Shown: in pieces, positions 16,278 to 29,574 of the stretch | How the letters are laid out: every line of letters starts with the position of its first letter | Numbering within the stretch: the first letter of the stretch is position 1 | Source: G965200765 sp965203865 | GTDB lineage: Bacteria; Pseudomonadota; Gammaproteobacteria; Arenicellales; JAJDZL01 | Direction of reading: 5' to 3' | Assembly: GCA_965203865.1 (NCBI GenBank) | Contig: OZ241916.1 | Location: 124,001 to 188,000, forward strand | Length of the DNA stretch: 64,000 nt | Position numbers and translations under genes: made by a program | Notes under the pieces: generated by a model | The model's database searches: none | What the model saw: the letters and a program-made list of their open reading frames with translations, nothing else | What the model was told of the DNA's origin: nothing

Positions 16278-17465
16278 CTACGACAATTGTTCAAACGCGG
16301 TTTTCATTGCAGCATGCTTTGTTTCAAACAATTCAACATATTCGTGATAAATGTATTTGCGGTTACGTGTTCGATTTGTGTATTCCTGCAATATTCCACA
16401 ATCAACCATCCGGCCAACCAGGTTGTTTGCGGCTGGCGTGCTCGTGTCAAGTAACTTTTTTACGTCATTAACGGAAATGATAGGATGCGCGTAAAGATGA
16501 TTCAAAACAATGTGTCCGTTACCAACAATACGGCCGAAGTTCTTTGCGAGCAGTGCTTGATGTTCAGTGCGTAATGTAAGAATATCTCTTGCTGTGACAG
16601 TGGCTTGTTCACTTACCTCTGCGACCCCCCGGAGAAAGAAACATAACCATTTCTCCCAAGTACTGGCCTCTCGTATAGATTGTAGTTTCTCGTAGTATTC
16701 CTCACGATTTTGGTTTAGGAAATATGAAAGGTAAAGAACGGGGTGTAGCAAAACTCTATGCTTACATAGCAATAAAGTAATCAGCAGTCTTCCTAAACGT
16801 CCATTGCCATCAACAAATGGATGAATCGTTTCGAATTGAGCATGAATCAGTCCGATTTTAATCAAAAGCGGTAATTTGGAATCACCCTGTATAAATTGTT
16901 CCAGTTCAAGGAGCTTTTCTTCAACCAATTCAGGGGGTGGTGGAACAAAATCTGCTTCAGAAAGTTTACAATCTTTTGGTCCTATCCAGTTTTGAATTGT
17001 TCGAATCTCACCAGGATTATATTGCGAGCCTCGCACCTCCCGTAACAATCGTTTATGGATTTTCCGTATTAACTTAACTGAAATAGAAACATTTTCCAGA
17101 CGGTTTATCCCATAATTCATGGCTTCTATATATCGTATAACTTCATCAACATCTTGACTGGAACTATGCGGTGAAAGAACCTGTGCCTCTGCGGCTAATA
17201 CATCATGCAGTGAACTTCGAGTTCCTTCAATCCTGTTTGAAAGTACGGCTTCTTTTCGCACATACATGAATACAAAAATATTTGCGTCGGGCAAAGTATG
17301 AATTGATCCATCCAATCGTCCCAGAGCTTGGTCAGCTTTGGAGAGCCACTCCTGAAGCTCTCCGGTAGTTTCAACAGGGGGAATGGGAGGTAAGGGGGCT
17401 GGGATAAATGCCTTGTATCCTCCAGATTGGTCTGCGTAATATCCTGCGCGTTGCTGGTTGCTCAT
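16278..17465 (-). CDS. Fic family protein (AMPylator type) with N-terminal inhibitory motif
   Basis: The 395-residue protein carries the complete Fic catalytic loop HPFVDGNGRLGR (near residues 212-223), which transfers AMP or another nucleotide part to hydroxyl groups on proteins. Near residue 76 is SNRIEG, matching the [S/T]xxxE[G/N] inhibitory helix of class II Fic enzymes, so it is self-inhibited. The C-terminal 80 residues look like a winged helix (ISVNDVKKLLDTSTPAANNLVGRMVDCGIL) that may bind DNA. The start is the ATG at 17465, two codons inside the longest frame. Its upstream side faces the hairpin repeat array. Such proteins often act in toxin-antitoxin or regulatory roles. Confidence 0.9.
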   Translation of the reverse strand: MSNQQRAGYYADQSGGYKAFIPAPLPPIPPVETTGELQEWLSKADQALGRLDGSIHTLPDANIFVFMYVRKEAVLSNRIEGTRSSLHDVLAAEAQVLSPHSSSQDVDEVIRYIEAMNYGINRLENVSISVKLIRKIHKRLLREVRGSQYNPGEIRTIQNWIGPKDCKLSEADFVPPPPELVEEKLLELEQFIQGDSKLPLLIKIGLIHAQFETIHPFVDGNGRLGRLLITLLLCKHRVLLHPVLYLSYFLNQNREEYYEKLQSIREASTWEKWLCFFLRGVAEVSEQATVTARDILTLRTEHQALLAKNFGRIVGNGHIVLNHLYAHPIISVNDVKKLLDTSTPAANNLVGRMVDCGILQEYTNRTRNRKYIYHEYVELFETKHAAMKTAFEQLS

Positions 17466-17498
17466 TGTCAAATTTCCAATTTTAACTACAATTCAATT

Positions 17499-18185
17499 AA
17501 GGCTTATCATGAGAATCTGTTCGCTACATAGCAAAGGTTAGCATTATTATGGAGGAAAAGCGATTTATAGTAAAGGTAGCCTTTATCATGGGAGTCCATT
17601 CGCTCCATAGTAAAGGCTGTCGTTATCATGGGTGGAAACCGGGTTTATAGTAAAGGCAGCCTTTATCATGGGAGTCCATTCGCTCCATAGTAAAGGCTGT
17701 CGTTATCATGGACGGAAATCGGGTTTATAGTAAAGGCAGCCTTTATCATGGGAGTCCATTCGCTCCATAGTAAAGGCTGTCGTTATCATGGACGGAAATC
17801 GGATTTATAGTAAAGGCAGCCTTTATCATGGGAGTCCATTCGCTCCATAGTAAAGGCTGTCGTTATCATGGGTGGAAACCGGGTTTATAGTAAAGGCAGC
17901 CTTTATCATGGGAGTCCATTCGCTCCATAGTAAAGGCTGTCGTTATCATGGACGGAAATCGGATTTATAGTAAAGGCAGCCTTTATCATGGGAGTCCATT
18001 CGCTCCATAGTAAAGGCTGTCGTTATCATGGGTGGAAACCGGGTTTATAGTAAAGGCTGTCGTTATCATGGGTGGAAACCGGGTTTATAGTAAAGGCAGC
18101 CTTTATCATGGGAGTCCATTCGCTCCATAGTAAAGGCTGTCGTTATCATGGACGGAAATCGAGTTTATAGTAAAGGCAGGCTTCT
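17499..18185. repeat. Tandem array of 40-bp hairpin repeats in two alternating forms
   Basis: Units begin with TAGTAAAGGC at 17568, 17608, 17648 and every 40 bp to 18168, after one 39-bp degenerate unit at 17529: about 16 units. Form A continues AGCCTTTATCATGG then AGTCCATTCGCTCCA; form B continues TGTCGTTATCATGG then a variable GG-rich tail. They alternate A-B, making an 80-bp higher repeat, except for two B units in a row at 18008 and 18048. Form A contains TAAAGGC-A-GCCTTTA, a perfect 7-bp inverted repeat. B tails occur in four variants that recur in mixed order. The end nearest fic is degraded. The array fills the gap between fic and glcB. Confidence 0.95.
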
Positions 18186-18202
18186 TTTCGGATATTTTTG
18201 TA

Positions 18203-18230
18203 AAAACTAAAAGCAATTATGAATTTGCTT
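18203..18230 (-). terminator. Weak intrinsic terminator overlapping the glcB stop
   Basis: On the minus strand AAGCAA-n8-TTGCTT forms a 6-bp stem (18211-18230) followed by TTAGTTTTT. The glcB stop codon lies in the loop. The stem is short, so termination may be partial and transcription may enter the repeat array. Confidence 0.4.
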
Positions 18231-20430
18231 CTTGAGACTTGTTCTTTGCTTCCCGCCTGCGAGTAGTCAGAATAGATTCTGTATAACCATTTTCTGATTC
18301 ACATCCCCGAAACACCAAGTCATGCGCCGCCTGAAATGCAACACTGGAATGAAAATCAGGTGCCATGTTTTTGTAGCCGGGCTTGCCTGCGTTTTGATGG
18401 TCTACGACAACTGCCATTTCGCGAAACACTTTCTCAACATGTTCTTCAGTTGTGATGCCTTGGTGCATCCAGTTTGCAACATGCTGGCTTGAAATTCGCA
18501 AGGTTGCCCGATCTTCCATCAGATACACATTGTTTATATCGGCTATTTTGGAACAGCCAATTCCATTTTCTACCCATGGAACGACGTAGCCAAGAATTCC
18601 CTGGATGTTGTTCCTCAGCTCATTTTCAATTTCTTCATCAGTCAATTTTGAATTTCCGAGAAGAGGCGGAGTGAGTATGTCTTTCAACTTCGCTCGTGGC
18701 TTGGATTCTAGGCTTCGTTGCAAATCGTCCACATCTACTTTATGGTAGTGAAGAGCATGAATTACCGCGGAAGTAGGCGAGGGCACCCACGCAGTGTTGG
18801 CACCAGCGTTGAGGTGACCGATTTTGTTTTCGTACATCGCATTCAGCAAGTCTGGCATTGTCCACATGCCTTTGCCGATTTGGCCTGTTTCATGAACACC
18901 AGTTGCAATTCCAACATCGACATTCCAGTCTTCATAAGCAGTTAGCCATGTCGCTTTTTTAATCTCTTCCTTTCTAATCACCGGACCCGATTTCATTAAG
19001 GTGTGAATCTCATCTCCGGTTCTGTCAAGAAAGCCAGTGTTTATAAAAACTACTCTATTGCTTGCGGCTCGAATACACTCTTTCAAATTCACCGTCGTAC
19101 GGCGTTCTTCGTCCATGATTCCAATCTTGAGTGTGTTGCGGTCCAGCCCCAGTGCATCTTCCACACGCCCAAACATTTCAACTGTTACCGCCACTTCTTC
19201 AGGCCCATGCAATTTTGGTTTCACCACATAGATGCTACCGGTTCTACTATTGGATAGAGCGGAATTACCGTTCAAGTCATGCATTGCACACAGGGTAATA
19301 ATCATTGCATCCAGAAATCCTTCCGGAATTTGCTCTCCAGCCGCTGTCGTTACCGCATCCGTATACATATGAATTCCAGTGTGACGTACAAACATCATGC
19401 TACGACCGGCAATGGATATAGGCTTGCCATTGGTTCCAATAAACTCAATATCAGAGTTCATGGTCCTTTGCACAGGCGTATCGTTCTTCTTGAACTTGGT
19501 GGACAAAGTACCCTTCATCAAATTCAACCAGTTGCGATAGGCGCGGGTTTTGTCTTCGGCATCAACTGCGGCAACTGCATCTTCAAAGTCCTGAATCGTA
19601 GTTACCGCGGCTTCCATTGATATGTCCTCGATTCCGGCGAGATCAGACTTGCCTACCGCACCCGAACGGTCAAACTGTAAGCGAATATGTAGGCCATTGT
19701 GTCGAATCAGTATTTCTGAGGGATCGTCCATTGGTCCTTGGAATCCGGCAAAATGTTCAGAATGGGCAAGCTTGGCGGTCGAACCATCTTTCAATACAAT
19801 GCTCAACTCCATTTTGCTGTCGTTCGCATGTCCAATGTAGTACTTGATTGCAGTAGTGTGACTACCGCGGTTGAGTGGAATTATGGAATCAAGAAAATTT
19901 TTTGCCCATGCGATTACTTTTGCCCCGCGTACAGGGTCGTACCCAGTGCCGGTATCAGATTCTCCACTTGAATCGAATATTCCAGAACTGTACAAGGCAT
20001 CGTACAAGCTTCCCCATCGCGCATTTACAGCATTAATCGCATAGCGAGCATTGTCTACCGGCACAACTAGCTGAGGAGCATTCGTAGTGGCGATTTCAGG
20101 ATCTACATTTTTAACATCAACCGTAAATGCAGGTCCCTCTGGTACAAGATAGCCAATTGAAGATAAAAATTCCTGTATCTTTTCCGGATTCAATCCGTCT
20201 TCGCGGTTCGACGAATGCCAGGAGTCGATTTTCGATTGCAACTCGTCTCTGAATTCTAGCAGGCGCCTGTTCTTTGGTGCAAAATCAAGAAGTATCTCTT
20301 CAAACGAATTCCAGAATTTTTCCGGTGAAACACCTGTCTGGGGTGCGACTTCCTCAGCAACAAAATCGTAAAGGCACTTGCGAACTTGAAGTTCACCGAT
20401 AGATACATAGGGTTCATCAGTAACAGTCAT
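18217..20430 (-). CDS. glcB: Malate synthase G
   Basis: This is a 737-residue single-chain malate synthase G (the family is about 720-730). It condenses glyoxylate with acetyl-CoA to malate, in the glyoxylate bypass or glycolate use. Blocks typical of the G form are VDNARYAINAVNARWGSLYDALY, SIYVVKPKLHGPEEV, GFLDRTGDEIHT and EDRATLRISSQHVANWMHQG, the last carrying the catalytic Asp region. No glyoxylate regulator or isocitrate lyase is next to it. It stands alone between the repeat array and a DUF6356 gene, with about 180 bp of AT-rich promoter region upstream. Confidence 0.96.
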   Translation of the reverse strand: MTVTDEPYVSIGELQVRKCLYDFVAEEVAPQTGVSPEKFWNSFEEILLDFAPKNRRLLEFRDELQSKIDSWHSSNREDGLNPEKIQEFLSSIGYLVPEGPAFTVDVKNVDPEIATTNAPQLVVPVDNARYAINAVNARWGSLYDALYSSGIFDSSGESDTGTGYDPVRGAKVIAWAKNFLDSIIPLNRGSHTTAIKYYIGHANDSKMELSIVLKDGSTAKLAHSEHFAGFQGPMDDPSEILIRHNGLHIRLQFDRSGAVGKSDLAGIEDISMEAAVTTIQDFEDAVAAVDAEDKTRAYRNWLNLMKGTLSTKFKKNDTPVQRTMNSDIEFIGTNGKPISIAGRSMMFVRHTGIHMYTDAVTTAAGEQIPEGFLDAMIITLCAMHDLNGNSALSNSRTGSIYVVKPKLHGPEEVAVTVEMFGRVEDALGLDRNTLKIGIMDEERRTTVNLKECIRAASNRVVFINTGFLDRTGDEIHTLMKSGPVIRKEEIKKATWLTAYEDWNVDVGIATGVHETGQIGKGMWTMPDLLNAMYENKIGHLNAGANTAWVPSPTSAVIHALHYHKVDVDDLQRSLESKPRAKLKDILTPPLLGNSKLTDEEIENELRNNIQGILGYVVPWVENGIGCSKIADINNVYLMEDRATLRISSQHVANWMHQGITTEEHVEKVFREMAVVVDHQNAGKPGYKNMAPDFHSSVAFQAAHDLVFRGCESENGYTESILTTRRREAKNKSQEANS

Positions 20431-20610
20431 AGTGATTCGTGTATTGTTATTCCTTTAATTAAGTGAAGATAATGAAATTACAATAATTTCCAATAAATTA
20501 GAAAATAATACCTAAAATAATCAAAAATAAAGAAATTTTGCAATCGATTTTCGCAGTAAATCTATTATTCTATTCCATACTATTATCACTCAAAACAAAC
20601 GGAGTCTAAT

Positions 20611-20856
20611 GTGAATTTTTGGAATCGTCATCTTGAAGAAGTGGGCGAAAGCTACTTTGAGCATGCCCGCGTTGCCATCACTTTTGCTGTCAAAATGTTT
20701 TACGGGGCCTGTGTGTGTACCATTCATGCAGTATTTCCATTTCTTTTTGAACGCTCTGGGAGCAGTATTGTAAAAGATTTGCATAATGAAATGGTGTTAA
20801 GCCGCTTGAAGTCTCAGCAAATTACAAATTCGTATTCTGACAAAATGAATGCCTGA
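20611..20856 (+). CDS. DUF6356 family small membrane protein
   Basis: An 81-residue protein starts with GTG and has a GGAG ribosome site 6 bp upstream. The N-terminus NFWNRHLEEVGESYFEHARV matches the conserved start of DUF6356 proteins, followed by one or two hydrophobic segments (residues 22-47, HAVFPFLFERSGS). The function is unknown. It is convergent with the rRNA operon, ending 34 bp from the 5S gene. Confidence 0.72.
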   Translation: MNFWNRHLEEVGESYFEHARVAITFAVKMFYGACVCTIHAVFPFLFERSGSSIVKDLHNEMVLSRLKSQQITNSYSDKMNA

Positions 20857-20890
20857 TACGCTCGTTCATCTTTGGTAGTGTACAAATGAA

Positions 20891-21008
20891 TGCCCGGCAG
20901 TACCTACTTTCACACGGGATGACCCCGCACTATCATCGGCGCTAAGCGTTTTCACTTCTGAGTTCGAGATGGATTCAGGTGGTACCCACTTGCTATGGCC
21001 GCCGGGCA
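20891..21008 (-). rRNA. rrf: 5S ribosomal RNA
   Basis: The minus strand reads TGCCCGGCGGCC at the start and ends CTGCCGGGCA, so the terminal helix I pairs. The internal CCGAACTCAGAAGTG region is that of a bacterial 5S rRNA. Its length of about 118 nt is normal. It is the last gene of the rRNA operon. No obvious terminator hairpin follows. Confidence 0.95.
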
Positions 21009-21124
21009 AAAAATCGTCAGATCCAGATTTATCTCAAAACTCTGAACCTGCAAACATATTGGTAGTCAATGGCGCAGCATGCGCATTGTTTTCTCATATA
21101 CACTCGAACAGCTTGAGTGTTATA

Positions 21125-24032
<2,908 letters not shown>

Positions 24033-24226
24033 ATACAACCTCAAGATGTTCGTCAGAACTTCTTTACAGGCAATACGATCCCTTTGAATGCTGCATACCC
24101 AACGCACAATTGTGCACATTGCTGTGCACCGCGTGTGCGTTCGCGCCTTTGACTACCAAATTGTAAAAGAACAAATTAAAAATTCGTGCCTGGATTTATG
24201 CGGTTTCTGTATTCGGTCAAATCATG

Positions 24227-24302
24227 TGGTGGAGCTGATCGGGGTTGAACCGACGACCTCCGGCTTGCAAAGCCGGCGCTCTCCCAACTGAGCTACAGCC
24301 CC
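24227..24302 (-). tRNA. tRNA-Ala (TGC)
   Basis: The minus strand gives a 76-nt cloverleaf starting GGGGCTGTAGCTCAG, with anticodon loop CTTTGCAAG and TGC anticodon. It ends GCTCCACCA with an encoded CCA. It lies in the 16S-23S spacer, as usual in bacteria. Confidence 0.97.
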
Positions 24303-24334
24303 TACGGCAATGCACACTTTTGTTTTTGACGAAA

Positions 24335-24411
<77 letters not shown>

Positions 24412-24463
24412 GCAACCATACAGCTTGTGTGGACGTTTTGCTGCACCTTCGCTCTATTATCTT

Positions 24464-26008
<1,545 letters not shown>

Positions 26009-26090
26009 ACTATTTGCTTCCCGAAAGAAGCAAAACCTTTGACTGGAGCATCGACACAGACAAAACGCCCACACAATCTGTATGGTATCC

Positions 26091-26105
26091 AATTTTTCAA
26101 AGAAC
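26091..26105 (-). promoter_or_regulatory. boxA antitermination site of the rRNA leader
   Basis: The minus strand reads TGTTCTTTGAAAAATT, close to the boxA consensus TGCTCTTTAA used by NusB/S10 antitermination. It is about 85 bp upstream of the 16S gene. A 6-bp hairpin (CCCCTG/CAGGGG, 26111-26126) lies between it and the promoter. Confidence 0.6.
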
Positions 26106-26133
26106 AAAACCCCCTGCATTCAGGGGATGACAT

Positions 26134-26163
26134 AATATATATTGACTAATAGTTCAAAGTCAA
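26134..26163 (-). promoter_or_regulatory. rRNA operon promoter
   Basis: On the minus strand TTGACT (26158-26163) and TATATT (26134-26139) are spaced by 18 bp; TATATA with a 16-bp spacer is the alternative. The position about 130 bp before 16S fits an rrn promoter. The sequence just upstream of the -35 box, where an UP element would be, is interrupted by TnpB element 2, whose flanking repeat starts 23 bp from the -35. Confidence 0.7.
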
Positions 26164-26193
26164 CATCAATTTCAAGGTTTATATGAAACTATC

Positions 26194-27421
26194 GGGAATT
26201 ATATACAGCCATGATTAGGACTTATACATATACTGCCAAGCTTTCCAAGGGCTGCCACAGGAACCTGGAAGGGTTTCTGAATCAGGAGACACTCTTGTGG
26301 AACTGCGCCTTGCAGGAAAGAATAGATGCTTACAAGAAGCAGGGCATAGGTATTTCCTATCTCAACCAGCAAAAGTCCTTAACCCAAATAAGAGAAGAAG
26401 ACGAGTGGTTTGAGAAGTTTCACTGCTCATCTCAGAGAACCTGCCTGAGAAGACTGGAGAAAGCTTTCAAGCGGTTTTTTGATAGAGTAGAGAAAGGGGA
26501 GAACCCGGGGTTTCCAAGGTTCAAGTCAAGGAGCAGGGGAATCAAGTCTTTTGAAACTCATCAGTTTCGTATTCACAAGGCAGGACCTTGGCAGTGCATC
26601 CGAATAAAAGGAATTGGCAAGTTCAGGTTCAAGGGTGAACTGAAAGGGGAAGTTAAGTTTTTAAGAATCGTAAAGACTCCTATAAGGATTAAGATTCAGT
26701 TGGTTTGCGAACTACCAGATGTAGAAACTGTAGATGAAAGGGCTCCTGTAGGAGTGGATGTAGGAGTCTTGAATAGAGTTAGTCTTTCCAATGGTGTGCA
26801 GGTTTCTAAAAGAAAAGTTGACGGGACTAAACTAAAGTCCTTGCAGAAAAGAGTTTCAAAATCTGTAAAAGGTTCCAACAGCAGGAAGAAGAAGATTCTA
26901 TCCTTGAACAAGGAATGGCAGAGAGTCGGAGAGAAGAACAAGGGATACCTGCATGAACTAACCAGTTCCTTAATCAAGAACTACACTTCCAAGTTTTACG
27001 TAGAAGACTTAAGAATTGAGAATATGACGGCTTCTGGCGGTAGCAGTAAAGCCGGATTAAACAGGTCGATACTTGACCAAACGTGGGGAGACTTTAATTC
27101 TATACTAAGCTACAAGGCTGAGAGTGCCGGTGGCTTTGTATCTAAAGTCAATCCCAGGTTTACATCCCAGGTCTGCTCCAACTGCGGGCATAAACCCAAG
27201 GACAAGATTGGACTATCTGTACGCATGTACGAGTGTCAATCTTGTGGCTACAAAGGAGACAGGGATGTAAATGCAGCAATCAATATTCTTCGTGTCGGTT
27301 TGACTGGCACTTTGGGCGGGAGGCCCGAAGCGCAGGAAGAAGGAAAGCTTAAGGCATTCGTTGGAATGCCCACTGCGCAGAACAGTATGCAGCGGTCTGG
27401 TTATCAATGTATATAATTCCC
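26194..27421 (+). mobile_element. TnpB-only element, copy 2, with inverted repeats and exact 8-bp target duplication
   Basis: The ends are a perfect 14-bp inverted repeat beginning GGGAATTATATACA (26194-26207 and 27408-27421). Both sides carry the same octamer AAACTATC directly outside (26186-26193 and 27422-27429), a clean target-site duplication. The element is 1228 bp and contains only tnpB, whose ATG lies 3 bp inside the left repeat. Compared with copy 1 the leader is about 25 bp shorter. The intact duplication suggests a more recent insertion than copy 1. Confidence 0.93.
26211..27416 (+). CDS. tnpB: RNA-guided nuclease TnpB, copy 2
   Basis: The 401-residue product is colinear with copy 1 and has the same elements: N-terminal HTH (FHCSSQRTCLRRLEKAFKRFF), RuvC-like residues D (VGVDVGVLN), E (FYVEDLRIEN) and D (GDRDVNAAIN), and the zinc ribbon CSNC/CQSC. 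It therefore appears active. Differences from copy 1 are spread along the protein and are mostly conservative, as expected of two lineages under selection rather than a fresh duplicate. The left leader is only 17 bp with no ribosome site, so translation must be leaderless or use a distant signal. The gene runs away from the rRNA promoter. Confidence 0.92.
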   Translation: MIRTYTYTAKLSKGCHRNLEGFLNQETLLWNCALQERIDAYKKQGIGISYLNQQKSLTQIREEDEWFEKFHCSSQRTCLRRLEKAFKRFFDRVEKGENPGFPRFKSRSRGIKSFETHQFRIHKAGPWQCIRIKGIGKFRFKGELKGEVKFLRIVKTPIRIKIQLVCELPDVETVDERAPVGVDVGVLNRVSLSNGVQVSKRKVDGTKLKSLQKRVSKSVKGSNSRKKKILSLNKEWQRVGEKNKGYLHELTSSLIKNYTSKFYVEDLRIENMTASGGSSKAGLNRSILDQTWGDFNSILSYKAESAGGFVSKVNPRFTSQVCSNCGHKPKDKIGLSVRMYECQSCGYKGDRDVNAAINILRVGLTGTLGGRPEAQEEGKLKAFVGMPTAQNSMQRSGYQCI

Positions 27422-27523
27422 AAACTATCAAATATTGTCAGGAATTGCTTTACAATCACTACTAGTCTACATAATGGTTAAATTTTAGTTTGGCCTGCCT
27501 GAAAAACAAGAGGAGCTAATATT

Positions 27524-28174
27524 ATGAAACTATCAGTATCACTTCTTGCCGCAGTGCTTGCTGCAGTGGTTTCTGCGACTGTTTTCGCAGAAAGCCATAC
27601 AGAGTCGACAATGAGTGATGGCAAGAAAAAATATATTACGTTAATGTACGGCTACAAACGTCCCGTGAGTATCGACTATTTCACCCTTACAGCCAGGGGA
27701 AAGTACTCACCTATGATAGCAGTGCTTGCAGGGGGAGAAATCGCCCCCAATATACTGCTTGAAGGAGAGCTCAGTACCATTGATTTAAAATTCGATGCAA
27801 TGATCGACAGTTCGTGCCATATTCACATTGACTCAACACGCCTGGGAGTCAACGTTCACCGCGTTATCCCCATCGGCGAGAAGTCCGATGTAGCATTCGG
27901 GGGTGGAACCGGACTTACCAAGCACTCTGCGATAAATCCTTGTCTGTTCAGGTTGCTGGCAAGGAATGCACCAGTAACCGGCATACCATTGCCGAGAGCA
28001 AACACCTTGGACAAATGGGATGCTCATCTTCAGGCCCTGCTAGGCTGGCACTACAGATTTAATGACCAAAGCACGCTCAGCGTTCGATATGCTTTTACAC
28101 GTGTATTCACAAGAGGGCGATTGCATGAATTTGACACGCATGGCTATTTGGTCGGTTATCGCCATAGTTTCTAG
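27524..28174 (+). CDS. Outer-membrane beta-barrel protein, unknown family
   Basis: The 216-residue product has a clear signal peptide (cleaved near VFA-ES, residue 23). The mature part has alternating hydrophobic patterns, ending LSVRYAFTRVFTRGRLHEFDTHGYLVGYRHSF. The terminal phenylalanine and these strands are typical of small OmpA/OmpW-like barrels inserted by the BAM complex. Two cysteines (in SSCHIHI and NPCLF) might form a disulfide. It follows TnpB element 2 and has a good ribosome site (AGGAGCTAATATT). The exact role is not known. Confidence 0.65.
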   Translation: MKLSVSLLAAVLAAVVSATVFAESHTESTMSDGKKKYITLMYGYKRPVSIDYFTLTARGKYSPMIAVLAGGEIAPNILLEGELSTIDLKFDAMIDSSCHIHIDSTRLGVNVHRVIPIGEKSDVAFGGGTGLTKHSAINPCLFRLLARNAPVTGIPLPRANTLDKWDAHLQALLGWHYRFNDQSTLSVRYAFTRVFTRGRLHEFDTHGYLVGYRHSF

Positions 28175-28483
28175 CTGAAGGCGAAGTGCTATTTCAGATT
28201 GTTCAGGCATTCCTGCATGGCGAGTATGCTACAGCAAGAGCCAGATTGTCACCATGATTGATGCCTGGAAAGTATTTGCTGCATCAACTTGAAGAGAAAT
28301 CTGGCGCTCCAAGGCAGGATGCATTCGATTGAAACTGTCAACAGAGGTTCTGCTATGGAAATTTTTACATCGTTGTATTACAATTTCACCACACATCAAG
28401 CGGGAACACGCGTATCATTCTGCAAAAACTTTAACCAATTTCGAGGCTAATGAAGGCATCGTGTTGAGCAATGCCCATGAGAT
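28175..28483. other. Intergenic region before tRNA-Gln, no gene seen
   Basis: This 309-bp stretch contains only short open frames (up to about 31 codons) with no family likeness. It should hold the promoter of the tRNA-Gln/prs transcript. In many gammaproteobacteria ispE precedes tRNA-Gln and prs; it is absent here. Confidence 0.5.
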
Positions 28484-28558
28484 TGGGGTGTAGCCAAGCG
28501 GTAAGGCACCGGATTTTGATTCCGGCATACCCAGGTTCGAATCCTGGCACCCCAGCCA
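28484..28558 (+). tRNA. tRNA-Gln (TTG)
   Basis: This 75-nt cloverleaf starts TGGGGTGTAGCCAAGCGG, with anticodon loop ATTTTGATT and TTG anticodon, TTCGAAT T-loop and encoded CCA (CCCCAGCCA). It is closely similar to E. coli tRNA-Gln. It precedes prs by 46 bp, a conserved arrangement, and is probably cotranscribed with it. Confidence 0.97.
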
Positions 28559-28604
28559 GTACAACGGAATAAATTCATACTTTTTCAATGCAAGTGTAGT
28601 AAAC

Positions 28605-29555
28605 ATGCCGATTGACAATATCATGATTCTGTCCGGGAATGCCAACCGGCAGTTGTCCAACAGAATAACGCAGTACTTGGGTGTTCCGCTGGGCAACGCA
28701 ACCGTCGGCAGGTTCAGCGACGGTGAAATTTCTGTGGAAATCAGCGAGAATGTCCGCAACATGGATGTCTTCATTGTTCAGTCCACCAGTCAGCCGACAA
28801 ACGATACGCTGATTGAATTGCTGGTAATGATTGATGCGGTCAAGCGCTCATCCGCGGGACGTATTACTTCAGTCATTCCTTATCTGGGCTATGCGCGGCA
28901 AGACCGTCGTCCGCGCAATGCGCGAGTTCCGATCACTGCCAAGCTGGTTGCCTCCCTGATCGGTGTTGCCGGTGCTGACCGGGTACTGACAATGGACTTG
29001 CATGCCGACCAGATTCAGGGCTTTTTTGATATTCCGACGGACAATGTGTATGCAAGACCCGTAATTATTGGTGATTTGTGGAAGAAACGACCGAAAAATC
29101 TGACCATCGTGTCCCCCGATGTCGGTGCTGTGGTGCGGGCGCGCCCCATCGCTGAACAACTCGAGGCGCAATTTGCAATTGTAGACAAAAGAAGGCCGCG
29201 TCCGAATGTGTCTGAGGTGATGAACATAATTGGCGAGGTGGATGGTCGTACATGCGTATTCATTGATGATATCGTTGACACCGCGAACACACTGTGTCAA
29301 GCAGCAGAAGCGCTAAAAGGCCGGGGTGCAATCGCAGTGAAAGCCTACTGCACGCATCCGGTGTTGTCCGGAAGTGCCGTTGAGAGAGTTGAAAATTCCG
29401 CACTGGACGAACTGGTAGTGTGCAATTCAATAAAACTGTCAAAAAGTGCAAAGAAATGCAATAAAATTCGTCAACTTGATATATCGCAGCTTCTGGGCGA
29501 AGCGGTCAGAAGAATAGCCATCGGCGATTCAGTCAGTTCAATTTTTGTGGATTAG
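28605..29555 (+). CDS. prs: Ribose-phosphate pyrophosphokinase
   Basis: The 316-residue enzyme makes PRPP from ribose 5-phosphate and ATP, feeding nucleotide, histidine and tryptophan synthesis. Visible are the N-terminal FSDGEISVEISENVR, the ATP-site RQDRRPRNARVPITAKLVA, VSPDVGAVVRA and the PRPP-binding loop VFIDDIVDTANTL. The length is standard. Its stop overlaps the upstream frame of rplY, whose own start is 20 bp after it; the order tRNA-Gln-prs-rplY-pth-ychF is conserved. Confidence 0.97.
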   Translation: MPIDNIMILSGNANRQLSNRITQYLGVPLGNATVGRFSDGEISVEISENVRNMDVFIVQSTSQPTNDTLIELLVMIDAVKRSSAGRITSVIPYLGYARQDRRPRNARVPITAKLVASLIGVAGADRVLTMDLHADQIQGFFDIPTDNVYARPVIIGDLWKKRPKNLTIVSPDVGAVVRARPIAEQLEAQFAIVDKRRPRPNVSEVMNIIGEVDGRTCVFIDDIVDTANTLCQAAEALKGRGAIAVKAYCTHPVLSGSAVERVENSALDELVVCNSIKLSKSAKKCNKIRQLDISQLLGEAVRRIAIGDSVSSIFVD

Positions 29556-29574
29556 TCGAAACAGGAAAACATAT

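Noticed and set aside
17499..18185. CRISPR array
   Set aside because: The 40-bp units repeat along their full length and alternate between two forms; there are no unique spacers, and no cas genes are nearby.
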